Source of the DNA: Rariloculus sp965263005
GTDB taxonomy: Bacteria > Pseudomonadota > Gammaproteobacteria > Steroidobacterales > Rariloculaceae
Reading direction: 5' to 3'
NCBI RefSeq assembly: GCF_965263005.1
Contig: NZ_OZ253579.1
Span: 1,178,001 to 1,242,000, forward strand
DNA length: 64,000 bases
Shown one piece after another: positions 50,299 through 58,996 of this stretch. Below the pieces are notes generated by a model that did not search any database, had not been told where the DNA came from, and saw only the letters and a list, made by a program, of their open reading frames with translations. The position numbers and the translations under genes were made by a program. Every line of letters begins with the position of its first letter. The stretch's first letter is position 1.

Positions 50299-51321
50299 AT
50301 GACCGACGTCACCATGCGCCGGATGCTGGAAGCGGGGGTGCATTTCGGTCACCAGACCCGCTTTTGGAATCCCAAGATGGCTCCGTACATCTTCGGCGAG
50401 CGCAACAAAATACACATCATCAATCTCGAAGAGACGCTGCCGATGTATCTCGAGGCAGTGGAATTCGTTCGCAGACTCGTTGCAGACGGCGGCAAGGTCC
50501 TGTTCGTCGGGTCCAAACGGGCGGCGCGCCAGGCTATTGCCGAGGAGGCCGTGCGCTGTGGAATGCCGCATGTGAGCCAGCGCTGGCTCGGCGGCATGCT
50601 TACGAACTTCAAGACGATCCGCCAGTCCGTAAAGCGGCTGCACGAGCTCGAGGAGTTGACCGACGAAGGCGGCAGCGGCGAATTTACGAAGAAGGAAATG
50701 CTCGAGCTCGTCCGGGAACGGGACAAGCTGATGCGTGCGCTCGGCGGCATCAAGGCGATGGAATCGTTGCCTGATGCCGTGTTCATTGTCGACGTCACTC
50801 ATGAAGAGATTGCCGTGAGGGAGGCGAAGAAGCTCGGCATCGCCGTTGTCGCCGTGGTCGATACGAATTGTTCGCCCGACGGCGTCGACTACACGATTCC
50901 GGGTAACGACGACGCGATGCGGGCGATCCGGCTCTATGCCAACGGCATCGCCGATGCCGTGCTCGATGGCAAGGCGTCGCTTCCGGAGGTGCCGACCGGT
51001 GAGGGCGATTTCGTCGAGCTCGACGAGGAGGGCCGCCCGATAGCCGAGCCCGCGAAGCTCAAGAGCAGGCCCAGTGCGAAGACAATGAGCAGGAAGAAAG
51101 CGACGGTGACGATGAAGGTGAGCGCGAAGTCCAGGCTCGAAGCAAGCGGTGCACCGGCATCGGTCGAAGAGGCCGCACCGGGCGAAGAGGCTGCGTCGAT
51201 TGTAGAGGCTGCACCGAGCGAAGAGCGCGCATCCGGCGAGGAAGAAGCGATTAAAAAGCCGCCCAGCAAGTCCGCTGCGGAACCGTCCCCGAGCGGCGAC
51301 GCCACCGAGACAAAGTCATAA
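50299..51321 (+). CDS. rpsB: 30S ribosomal protein S2 with long acidic C-terminal tail
   Basis: This 340-residue protein starts at ATG 50299 behind AAGGAG. Residues 1-230 are a normal S2: MLEAGVHFGHQTRFWNPKMA, GGKVLFVGSKRAARQAI, HVSQRWLGGMLTNFKTI, DAVFIVDVTHEEIAVREA and YTIPGNDDAMRAI. Bacterial S2 is normally about 240-260 residues. Here about 110 more follow, first Lys/Arg/Ser-rich and then Ala/Glu/Ser/Pro-rich low-complexity repeats of the EEAAPGEEAAS type, ending in ETKS. The tail is likely disordered. tsf follows after 24 bases. Confidence 0.96.
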   Translation: MTDVTMRRMLEAGVHFGHQTRFWNPKMAPYIFGERNKIHIINLEETLPMYLEAVEFVRRLVADGGKVLFVGSKRAARQAIAEEAVRCGMPHVSQRWLGGMLTNFKTIRQSVKRLHELEELTDEGGSGEFTKKEMLELVRERDKLMRALGGIKAMESLPDAVFIVDVTHEEIAVREAKKLGIAVVAVVDTNCSPDGVDYTIPGNDDAMRAIRLYANGIADAVLDGKASLPEVPTGEGDFVELDEEGRPIAEPAKLKSRPSAKTMSRKKATVTMKVSAKSRLEASGAPASVEEAAPGEEAASIVEAAPSEERASGEEEAIKKPPSKSAAEPSPSGDATETKS

Positions 51322-51345
51322 TTCATTTTCAGGCGAGGACCGGCC

Positions 51346-52212
51346 ATGCAGATTAAACCGGCACAGGTCAAGGAACTCCGCGACCGCACGGGCGCGGGCA
51401 TGATGGACTGCAAGAACGCGCTCGTCGAGACCGGCGGCGACATCGATGCGGCTTCGGACGTGCTCCGCAAGGCCGGACAGGCCAAGGCCGACAGAAAGGC
51501 GTCCCGCATAGCGGCGGAAGGTCAGGTGCTGGTCGCGAGCGATCGGGACAGCGGCCGCCATGTGCTTCTCGAAGTCAACTCCGAAACGGATTTCGTCGCC
51601 AAGGACGAGAATTTCCGCGAATTCACGGCTCTCGTAGGCCAGACCGTGCTCGAGCATGTGCCAGGCTCGGTCGAGGAGCTCATGGAACTCGACGCCGGTG
51701 GCCCGACCATGGGCGAATCACGCCAGGCGCTCGTGACCAAGGTTGGTGAGAATATAATCGTACGAAGGTTCAGCGTGCTGGCCAGCGAGGACACGGTCGG
51801 GTTTTACGTGCACCTGGACAGGATCGGCGTGCTCGTCGAGCTCGACGGCGGCAGCGAGGAACTCGCTCGCGATCTGGCGATGCACGTAGCGGCAACCTCG
51901 CCGCGATATGTTTCTGTCGACGATGTACCCCAGGATGAGATTGCCAGGGAAACGGACATTCTCTCGGCCCAGGCGGCTCAGATGGCCAAGTCCGAGCAGA
52001 TCCTCGAGAAGATCGTCTCCGGAAGGCTCAGAAAACACTTCGACGAAATTACGTTGACGGGCCAGCCATTCGTCAAGGATACCGACACGAAAGTCGGTCA
52101 ACTGCTGAGCAGGAACGGCGCCCGGGTCAAGCGTTTCCTTCGCTTCGAGGTCGGCGAAGGCATCGAGAAGAAACAGGCCGGCTTTGGAGAAGAGGTCGCC
52201 GCTTTGCTATAA
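51346..52212 (+). CDS. tsf: Elongation factor Ts
   Basis: This 288-residue nucleotide exchange factor for EF-Tu starts at ATG 51346. The N-terminal UBA-like domain has KELRDRTGAGMMDCKNALVE (residues 9-28), then DIDAASDVLRKAG. The core has LLEVNSETDFVAKDENFREF (near 67) with the TDFVA motif contacting EF-Tu. A C-terminal module with LSRNGARVKRFLRFEVGEGI follows. Length is close to E. coli (283). It is co-transcribed with rpsB and followed by pyrH. Confidence 0.97.
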   Translation: MQIKPAQVKELRDRTGAGMMDCKNALVETGGDIDAASDVLRKAGQAKADRKASRIAAEGQVLVASDRDSGRHVLLEVNSETDFVAKDENFREFTALVGQTVLEHVPGSVEELMELDAGGPTMGESRQALVTKVGENIIVRRFSVLASEDTVGFYVHLDRIGVLVELDGGSEELARDLAMHVAATSPRYVSVDDVPQDEIARETDILSAQAAQMAKSEQILEKIVSGRLRKHFDEITLTGQPFVKDTDTKVGQLLSRNGARVKRFLRFEVGEGIEKKQAGFGEEVAALL

Positions 52213-52252
52213 GCTGGTCCTGTGGCGAATTGTCGCGAACAGTGGGGAGTTC

Positions 52253-53002
52253 ATGGCGCAAGACTCGCCTGAATATCGGCGGATTTTGCTGAAACTCAGT
52301 GGCGAAGCGCTGCTGGGTAGCCAGCAATACGGCATAGATCCGCCCGTCATACAGAGAATCGCGGCCGAGGTTGCCGAAGTCGCTTCCAAGGGAGTTCAGG
52401 TCGGGCTCGTCATCGGAGGCGGAAATATCTTTCGCGGCGCCGGTCTCGCCGAGGCCGGCATGGAACGCGTCACGGCCGATCAGATGGGCATGCTGGCCAC
52501 GGTCATCAATGCACTTGCAATGCAGGACGCGCTCGAACGACAGGGCATGCAAGCGCGCGTCATGTCGGCGCTGCAGATCCATGAGGTCTGCGAGGACTAC
52601 ATCCGCCGCCGCGCGGTCAGGCATCTGGAGAAGGGTCGCGTCGTGATCTTTGCCGCGGGCACGGGCAACCCGTTCTTTACGACGGATACCGCGGCCAGCT
52701 TGCGAGCGATCGAAATCGGCGCCGACGTCCTGATCAAGGCCACGAAGGTTGACGGCGTGTATTCCGCCGATCCCGCGGTTGAACCCCGAGCCGTGCGTTA
52801 CGGTGCGCTCTCGTTCGATCAGGTCTTGTCGGACAAGCTCAGGGTCATGGACGCGACCGCCATCGTCATGTGCCGTGACAACGACCTCCCGCTCGTCGTA
52901 TTCGATCTCAACAACGCGGGTGACCTCGTCCGCGTCGCGAGCGGAGTACCGCTCGGAACGTCGGTCACAAACGCTCTGTCACCAACGGGCACCAACTCAT
53001 GA
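52253..53002 (+). CDS. pyrH: Uridylate kinase
   Basis: This 249-residue UMP kinase of the amino-acid-kinase fold starts at ATG 52253 behind GTGGGGAG; an upstream frame is not homologous. Motifs are RILLKLSGEALLGSQQYGID, VIGGGNIFRGAGLAEAGMER near 54, TADQMGMLATVINALAMQDA near 74, FAAGTGNPFFTTDTAASLRA near 136 and IKATKVDGVYSADP near 163. It makes UDP for nucleic acids and nucleotide sugars. It overlaps frr by ATGA. Confidence 0.97.
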   Translation: MAQDSPEYRRILLKLSGEALLGSQQYGIDPPVIQRIAAEVAEVASKGVQVGLVIGGGNIFRGAGLAEAGMERVTADQMGMLATVINALAMQDALERQGMQARVMSALQIHEVCEDYIRRRAVRHLEKGRVVIFAAGTGNPFFTTDTAASLRAIEIGADVLIKATKVDGVYSADPAVEPRAVRYGALSFDQVLSDKLRVMDATAIVMCRDNDLPLVVFDLNNAGDLVRVASGVPLGTSVTNALSPTGTNS

Positions 53003-53556
53003 TAGAAGACGTCAAGAAGGAAGCCGCGCAGCGAATGCGGCGAAGCGTCGAGTCGCTGGAGGGTGAGTTCAGACGCCTGCGGACGGGCCGCGCGAACGTC
53101 GGGTTGCTCGAGCACGTCAGTGTCGAGTACTACGGATCGCAGGTCCCGATCAACCAGGTTGCGACGCTCAGCGTCGAGGATGCGCGCACACTCACGGTAA
53201 CGCCCTGGGAGAGGCCGATGGTGGCGGTCGTCGAACGAGCGATTCTGAACTCGGACCTCGGACTGACGCCGATGTCGGCGGGGAACGTGATACGAGTCCC
53301 GCTGCCGGCCATGACGGAGGAACGTCGCAAGGAACTCGTCCGCGTTGTGCGCGCAGGAGCCGAGACCGGCCGCATCGCGATCCGGAACATTCGCCGCGAC
53401 GCGCTCAGCTCAATCAAGGAAATGCTCAAGGAAAAGATGATCACCGAAGACGACGATCATCGCGCGCATGACGAGGTCCAGAAGATCACGGACCGTTTCG
53501 TGGCCGACGTCGACGCGCTGCTCAAAGAGAAAGAAACGGAGATCATGGAGTTCTGA
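52999..53556 (+). CDS. frr: Ribosome recycling factor
   Basis: This 185-residue protein starts at ATG 52999 inside the pyrH end. It shows RMRRSVESLEGEFRRLRTGR, then ANVGLLEHVSVEYYGSQVPI, TPWERPMVAVVERAILNSDL and a C-terminal coiled-coil arm (ALSSIKEMLKEKMITEDDDH). With EF-G it splits post-termination ribosomes. Length matches the family (185). uppS should follow in the usual gammaproteobacterial order but cdsA follows directly. Confidence 0.97.
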   Translation: MIEDVKKEAAQRMRRSVESLEGEFRRLRTGRANVGLLEHVSVEYYGSQVPINQVATLSVEDARTLTVTPWERPMVAVVERAILNSDLGLTPMSAGNVIRVPLPAMTEERRKELVRVVRAGAETGRIAIRNIRRDALSSIKEMLKEKMITEDDDHRAHDEVQKITDRFVADVDALLKEKETEIMEF

Positions 53557-53557
53557 G

Positions 53558-54361
53558 ATTTGCAGGCCACTGCTAACGCGCATCGTCACGGCGCTTGTAC
53601 TCGGAGTCACGATAACGGCCGGCGTGTTGTTTCTGCCTACTGCGGTGGTCGCGGCGCTGCTTGGCGCCTTTTTGCTGGTTGGAAGCTGGGAATGGGCCCG
53701 ATTCGCGAATTGGCAAGTGCGGGCCCGTTGTGCCTACGCTGCCGTTTTCGCCGCGCTCATGTTCATCGCTTTTTTCTGGGCGCCCCGGATCGTCGACGCC
53801 ATGCTCGCGCTTGCCTTCGCCGGCTGGCTCGTCGCGGCCTACGGGTTGGCGACCTGGCCACGCCCGATAGCCGCCCTGGCGATCCCGGCCCTGGGTTTCG
53901 CAGCGCTGTTTCCGGGTTGGCTGCTGCTGATCTACATCCACGGCGCCGGGCCGCTGGGGCCGGCGCTTGCATTCGCGGGTCTCGCGCTGGTTGCGGCGGC
54001 CGATATCGGTGCATTTGCCGTCGGCCGCATGATCGGGCGCACGAAGCTCGCTCCCCGGATCAGTCCGGGCAAGACGTGGGAGGGCGTTGCCGGCGGGATC
54101 GGTCTGGCCGTCGCCGTAGCGTGGTTTGGGAGCTACGTGTTGGACCTGCAGCCGCTGGCGTTCGTCACGATCGCGATCGTGACGGTTGTCGCCTCGGTGA
54201 TCGGGGACCTTACGGTCAGTATGCTCAAGCGCAATGTCGGCGCCAAGGACAGCGGCAGCCTGCTGCCGGGGCACGGCGGCGTGATGGACCGGATCGACGG
54301 ACTGGCGGCCGCCGTGCCGTTCTTTGCGCTCGGCCTCAAGCTCGGCGGACTCATCGAGTAG
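53558..54361 (+). CDS. cdsA: Phosphatidate cytidylyltransferase
   Basis: This integral membrane protein of about 267 residues makes CDP-diacylglycerol. It has several hydrophobic helices and the family signature AADIGAFAVGRMIGRTKLAP, ISPGKTWEGVAGG, then VIGDLTVSMLKRNVGAKDSG and LLPGHGGVMDRIDGL near the end (S-x(2)-K-R-x(4)-K-D pattern). No ATG, GTG or TTG occurs in frame near the homologous start. ATT 53558, well spaced behind GGAG, or CTG 53570 (giving LTRIVTALVLG) are candidates; the only upstream ATG (53468) would translate the wrong frame of frr. Boundaries at the 5' end are therefore uncertain. Confidence 0.9.
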   Translation: MCRPLLTRIVTALVLGVTITAGVLFLPTAVVAALLGAFLLVGSWEWARFANWQVRARCAYAAVFAALMFIAFFWAPRIVDAMLALAFAGWLVAAYGLATWPRPIAALAIPALGFAALFPGWLLLIYIHGAGPLGPALAFAGLALVAAADIGAFAVGRMIGRTKLAPRISPGKTWEGVAGGIGLAVAVAWFGSYVLDLQPLAFVTIAIVTVVASVIGDLTVSMLKRNVGAKDSGSLLPGHGGVMDRIDGLAAAVPFFALGLKLGGLIE

Positions 54362-54535
54362 CGGGGGTCCCGGAAGATTACCATTTGGTCATGTTCGCGA
54401 TATTTCGGCCTCAGACCGGAACCGGGCGCGGCGGCCGGTGTCGACTCAATCATGCGGCCCGGCCGAGCACGGTGGCCAATGTAGGGGTAGAATAATAGTC
54501 TGCGCAGGTAACCGAGGTTGGCGCCTTATTTCGTA
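54362..54535. other. Gap where dxr would be expected
   Basis: About 174 bases with no gene. dxr normally lies between cdsA and rseP in this operon; no remnant is visible. The sequence holds a GGGTAGAATAATAGTCT stretch that could carry a -10 element for rseP. Confidence 0.45.
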
Positions 54536-56041
54536 ATGGTCGACGTCGCACTATCCATACTCGCCTTCATCGTCGCCATCGGGGTTCTCGTGGCCGTGCA
54601 CGAGTACGGCCATTTCTGGGTCGCCAGGAAGCTCGGCTTCAAGGTGCTTCGCTTCTCCGTCGGCTTCGGCCGGCCGCTCGCGCGCTGGCGGGGCGGCGCG
54701 CCCGATCACGTGGAATACTGGCTGGCGTCGGTGCCGTTGGGCGGCTACGTCAAATTGCTCGACGAGCGAGAGGGCCCCGTTGATGAAACCGAGCGCCACC
54801 GCGCCTTCAATCGCCGCCCGATACCGCACCGGATAGCAGTGTTACTGGCCGGTCCAGGCTTCAACTTTCTCTTTGCGATTGTCGCCTACTGGATCATGTT
54901 CGTGTCCGGAGTTCCCGCGATCAAGCCGATCGTCGGTACGGTGACGGAAGGGACGATCGCCGCCGAAGCCGGTTTGCGCGCCGACGACGAGATCAGAACC
55001 GTCGGCGGAACGCCGACGGCGACGTGGGAGCAAGCGGTCATCGCGATCCTCGATGAGCTATTGGCCGACGGCCGGATCGATCTCGAGGTCAGTGACGCGG
55101 ACGGAAACGAGCGCTACGTGGAGTTGGACATACGCGGCCGCGAATCCGAGCTGACCGAGCCCGAGGCACTGTTCAGCGGACTCGGTTTTCGGCCTGGACC
55201 GCCGATGCCGCCCGATATCGCGCGTGTCGATCCGGATTCGCCGGCGGAGCGCGCGGGGCTCAGGCCGGGCGACCGGGTGATCGCCGTCGACGGGCAGCCG
55301 ATCGAAAGCTGGCAGCGATGGCTTGAAGTGATCAGGGCCCGCCCCGGTGAGACGGTCGCGCTGACCGTCCAGAGGGAAGACCCCGAAGTCGAACTGACGA
55401 TGCGCATCGGCGAAGACGAGGAGGATGGCAATCGTGTCGGCCGAATCGGCGCCCAGCGTCCTACGGAACTGCCCGCCGACGTCATCGAGCGCGTCCGGGC
55501 CGGGGAGAGATACGGCGTCGTCGAACTGACGATGCGCATCGGCGAGGTCGAGGAGGATGGCAATCGCGTCGGCCGAATCGGCGCCTGGCGTCCGACCCAG
55601 CTGCCCGCCGACGTCATCGAGCGCATCCGGACCGAGGAGAAATACGGCGTCGTCGAAGGGCTGTTTCAGGGCGCCGCGAAGACCTGGGAGATGACGGCGT
55701 TGACCGTGCGCATGTTGGCGCGGATGGTCGTCGGCGACGTGTCGCTGCGCAACGTATCGGGGCCCATCAGCATAGCGGCCTACGCCGGTGACAGCGCCGA
55801 GGCTGGCTGGAGCGCGTTTCTCGGTTTCCTGAGCATAGTAAGTATCAGCCTCGGTATCATGAACCTCTTGCCGATTCCGGTGCTCGACGGCGGGCAGATC
55901 GTCTATCAGTTCGCAGAATTGCTCAAAGGCTCGCCGCTGTCGGAGCGCGCCATGCTCGTCGGCCAGCAGCTCGGCGTCGTGTTCCTTATCGTGTTGATGA
56001 GTTTTGTTTTCTACAACGATATCACCCGGATGTTCAGCTAA
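54536..56041 (+). CDS. rseP: RIP metalloprotease RseP with internal tandem duplication
   Basis: This 501-residue intramembrane zinc protease starts at ATG 54536, aligning with E. coli RseP; TTG 54518 is an alternative. It has the zinc motif HEYGH (22-26) in the first helix, GGYVKLLDERE, two PDZ domains (about 125-200 and 215-300) and the second active-site motif NLLPIPVLDGGQ near 448. It cleaves RseA to activate sigma-E and clears signal peptides. Residues 285-328 and 329-372 are a near-perfect 44-residue duplication. E. coli RseP is 450 residues, so the extra copy accounts for most of the excess. Confidence 0.95.
   Translation: MVDVALSILAFIVAIGVLVAVHEYGHFWVARKLGFKVLRFSVGFGRPLARWRGGAPDHVEYWLASVPLGGYVKLLDEREGPVDETERHRAFNRRPIPHRIAVLLAGPGFNFLFAIVAYWIMFVSGVPAIKPIVGTVTEGTIAAEAGLRADDEIRTVGGTPTATWEQAVIAILDELLADGRIDLEVSDADGNERYVELDIRGRESELTEPEALFSGLGFRPGPPMPPDIARVDPDSPAERAGLRPGDRVIAVDGQPIESWQRWLEVIRARPGETVALTVQREDPEVELTMRIGEDEEDGNRVGRIGAQRPTELPADVIERVRAGERYGVVELTMRIGEVEEDGNRVGRIGAWRPTQLPADVIERIRTEEKYGVVEGLFQGAAKTWEMTALTVRMLARMVVGDVSLRNVSGPISIAAYAGDSAEAGWSAFLGFLSIVSISLGIMNLLPIPVLDGGQIVYQFAELLKGSPLSERAMLVGQQLGVVFLIVLMSFVFYNDITRMFS
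55388..55651 (+). repeat. 132-bp in-frame tandem duplication inside rseP
   Basis: Bases 55388-55519 and 55520-55651 are direct repeats, about 90% identical (13 differences by eye). Each unit encodes VELTMRIGE, then EEDGNRVGRIGA, RPT.LPADVIER and YGV. It spans the last strands of the second PDZ domain and the linker to the next membrane helix. Confidence 0.92.
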
Positions 56042-58431
56042 TGACGCGCATACACAAATTGAAACAGATCGCCTGTCTCGCATGTCTGTTCGTGGCTGCA
56101 CCGGCTGCCGCGCAACTGCCTTTCGTTGTCCAGGCTTTCCAGGTCGAAGGCGCGCAGCGGATCTCGGAGGGCACGATCTACAACTACCTGCCAATCAACA
56201 TCGGCGACACGGTCGACGAGCAACTCGTTCGCGAGTCGATCCGAGCGGTCTACTCGACCGGCTTCTTCCAGGACATCGAGTTTCGCAGGGACGGCGACAC
56301 GCTGACAATCGCCGTGCTGGAACGGCCGACGATCGAGGACTTCACGTTCTCCGGCAACGAGGATATCGAGGACGAGGATCTCGAAGGCTCGCTTCGCGAC
56401 GTCGGGCTCGCCCAAGGCCGGATTTTCGACCGGTCCGTGCTCGACGATGTGACCCAGTTTCTCACGGACGAATACTATGGCCGCGGCAAATATGCAGCGC
56501 GCGTCGATGCGAACGTCGAGGACCTGACGGACAATCGCGTTCGCGTGGCGATAGAGATCGAAGAGGGCGAACGGGCGCAGATACGGCAGATCAACATCGT
56601 CGGCAACACCCGGTTCGACGACGAGGAGATTCTCGATGGTTTCGAGCTCACCACGGGCAATTTCCTGTCGTTCATCCGCGACGACAACCGTTATTCCAAG
56701 GAAGCCCTCGAGGGCGACATCGAGACCTTGCGGTCGTTCTATATGGACCGCGGCTACGGCGATTTCGGGTTGGACGGCTTCCCCGTGGTCACGATATCTC
56801 CGGACAAGCAAGACATCTTTATTACCATCAGCGTCGACGAAGGCAATCTCTATGTGATCTCCGACGTTCGCCTCGCCGGCGACATGGTCGTCCCCGAAGC
56901 GGAACTCAACGCGCTGATCCTGTCGCAGCCCGGGCAGATTTTCTCGCAGCAGTTGTTGACATTCAGCGAGGAGGCGATGCGTATCCGCCTTGGCCAGGAC
57001 GGCTACTCCTTCGCTCAGATTCAGGCCGTTCCCGAGTTCGACGAGGAAACTCAGGAAGTGGCCGTAACGTTTTTCGTCGACCCGCAGAGCCGTGTCTACG
57101 TGCGCCGGATCAACTTCAACGGCGCCGACAATGTCAACGACGAAGTGTTCCGTCGCGAGATGCGCCAGTTCGAGGGCGGTTACCTGTCAAACAATCTCAT
57201 CGAGCGCTCAAAAGTGCTTCTGCAGCGCTTGCCGTACGTCGAGACCGTCGAATACGAGACTGTTCCCGTGCCGGGCAGTCCGGACCTCGTCGACATCGAG
57301 TTCGCAATCGAAGAGGGCTTGCCGGGACAGTTTGGCGGCAGTGTGGGCTATTCGGGAACGCAGGGCGTCATCCTCGGCGGCAATTTTGTTCATTCCAATT
57401 TCATGGGTACGGGGAACAGGGTCGCGCTGAACCTCACGGGCGGCGAATACTACAAGGTCTACGACGTCAGCTTCACGGACCCTTATCGCAACATGGACGG
57501 TCTGGCGAGGTCGATCCAGTTCTCGTACCAGGACATCAAGCAGTTCACTTCCGTCGCTTCGCAGTTTTCCACGACGACGCTGACGGCAGGTCTCAACTGG
57601 GCCTACCCGATAACGGAGTATCAGCAACTCAGGTTCGGTTTCGCCGTCCAGAGCGCAGAGCTGCTCACGAGCTTCTACAGTTCCCGACAGGCACGCGAGT
57701 GGGTGCTGAGCAACGGCTCACAGATCGACCTCGGCGAGAACTCAGCCATCGCCGCCACGGAGATCCAGTCCCTCGAACTCGTCGGCGGTTGGTCGTTCGA
57801 TACGCGTAATCGTGTGCTGTTTCCGGACAGCGGAATGCGCTTGAGCCTGAACCTTCAAGCTGCACTGCCGGGCAGCGAGGTCGAGTACTACGTCGCGCGA
57901 GCCGATTTCACGAAGTACTTCCGTCTGCCGGGCGCCTGGCGGGTCAAGATCAATTCGGAACTCGCTCTCGGCGAAGGCTACGGCGAAACTACGTCACCGC
58001 CGCCGTTCCGCAACTTCTTCGGCGGCGGACCGGGCACGGTTCGCGGCTTCAAGGAAAGCTGGATGGGCCCGATCGATTCCCTGGGCAACCCTTATGGCGG
58101 CAACATGCTGGTCGCCAATCAGTTCGAGCTCATCCTGCCAACGCCCGGCAAGCTCGGCAATTCGACGCGAATCTCCCTGTTTTATGACATCGGCAACGTG
58201 TTCTCGACAGGCGGCGTGAAGTTCTACGATAGAACCGGAATGAACGAAATCGATTACGATTTCGATTATGATAAATTGCGACAATCCGTGGGGCTTGCCG
58301 TGGAGTGGCTTGCGCCGCTCGGCCTGCTGCGTTTCAGCTACGCGTCACCGCTGAACGAGCAGGATGAGACGGGCCTCCTGTTCGGCGACCAGATCGAGCG
58401 GTTCCAGTTCTCCATCGGTAACGCATTTTAA
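56041..58431 (+). CDS. bamA: Outer membrane protein assembly factor BamA
   Basis: This 796-residue Omp85 protein starts at ATG 56041, sharing one base with the rseP stop. A signal peptide ends about AAA/QL (residue 25). Five POTRA domains follow (about 26-345), with FQVEGAQRISEGTIYNYLPI, GNEDIEDEDLEGSL and NIVGNTRFDDEEILDGF. A 16-strand barrel carries the loop-6 motif GTVRGFKESWMGP near 672 and ends in the aromatic FQFSIGNAF. It inserts beta-barrel proteins into the outer membrane. Length fits the E. coli protein (810). Confidence 0.97.
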   Translation: MTRIHKLKQIACLACLFVAAPAAAQLPFVVQAFQVEGAQRISEGTIYNYLPINIGDTVDEQLVRESIRAVYSTGFFQDIEFRRDGDTLTIAVLERPTIEDFTFSGNEDIEDEDLEGSLRDVGLAQGRIFDRSVLDDVTQFLTDEYYGRGKYAARVDANVEDLTDNRVRVAIEIEEGERAQIRQINIVGNTRFDDEEILDGFELTTGNFLSFIRDDNRYSKEALEGDIETLRSFYMDRGYGDFGLDGFPVVTISPDKQDIFITISVDEGNLYVISDVRLAGDMVVPEAELNALILSQPGQIFSQQLLTFSEEAMRIRLGQDGYSFAQIQAVPEFDEETQEVAVTFFVDPQSRVYVRRINFNGADNVNDEVFRREMRQFEGGYLSNNLIERSKVLLQRLPYVETVEYETVPVPGSPDLVDIEFAIEEGLPGQFGGSVGYSGTQGVILGGNFVHSNFMGTGNRVALNLTGGEYYKVYDVSFTDPYRNMDGLARSIQFSYQDIKQFTSVASQFSTTTLTAGLNWAYPITEYQQLRFGFAVQSAELLTSFYSSRQAREWVLSNGSQIDLGENSAIAATEIQSLELVGGWSFDTRNRVLFPDSGMRLSLNLQAALPGSEVEYYVARADFTKYFRLPGAWRVKINSELALGEGYGETTSPPPFRNFFGGGPGTVRGFKESWMGPIDSLGNPYGGNMLVANQFELILPTPGKLGNSTRISLFYDIGNVFSTGGVKFYDRTGMNEIDYDFDYDKLRQSVGLAVEWLAPLGLLRFSYASPLNEQDETGLLFGDQIERFQFSIGNAF

Positions 58432-58450
58432 GATTTGAGGGAATGAGTTC

Positions 58451-58996
58451 ATGATGAGGATACAGGGGAAGTGGCGCGTGTTGAGCCGGGTCGCGCTGCT
58501 TGCTGTGGCGTTCGCGGCCGTCAATGCCGTTGCGCAGGAGTCGCTAAAGGTAGGCGTCGTCAACGTAGGGATCCTTCTCGAGCAGGCGCCGCAGACGCAG
58601 GAAGCGATGACGGCTCTCGAAGCCGAGTTCGCACCTCGCCAACGCGATCTCGTCGCGATGCAAACCTCGCTCCAGGAGAAGAACGAGACGTATCAGCGCG
58701 ACGCGTCGGTCATGGGCGAGGAGGAGCGCGTCAGCCTGGAGCGCCAGATACGCGACGAGCAACGGGACCTGCAGCGGGAAAACACCGAGCTGAACGAGGA
58801 CTTCAATCTGCGCCGCAACGAAGAACTGGGCAACCTCCAGCGCTTGTTGCTTCAGGAAGTGCAAGCTTACGCCAGAGATGCCGATTACGACCTCGTCGTA
58901 GCGGACGTTCTTTACTACAGCACCGGGGTAGACATCACCGCGGACGTCCTGGCAACGATACAGGCCAATTTTCTACAGCCCAGCAGTGGGGAATGA
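58451..58996 (+). CDS. skp: OmpH/Skp periplasmic chaperone
   Basis: This 181-residue protein starts at ATG 58451. A signal peptide ends about AVA/QE (residue 29). The mature part begins KVGVVNVGILLEQAPQTQEA and then a long charged coiled coil (QRDLVAMQTSLQEKNETYQR, EERVSLERQIRDEQRDLQRE), the tentacles of Skp. The end has YDLVVADVLYYSTGVDITAD. It keeps unfolded outer-membrane proteins soluble for BamA, encoded just upstream. lpxD overlaps its end. Confidence 0.93.
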   Translation: MMRIQGKWRVLSRVALLAVAFAAVNAVAQESLKVGVVNVGILLEQAPQTQEAMTALEAEFAPRQRDLVAMQTSLQEKNETYQRDASVMGEEERVSLERQIRDEQRDLQRENTELNEDFNLRRNEELGNLQRLLLQEVQAYARDADYDLVVADVLYYSTGVDITADVLATIQANFLQPSSGE

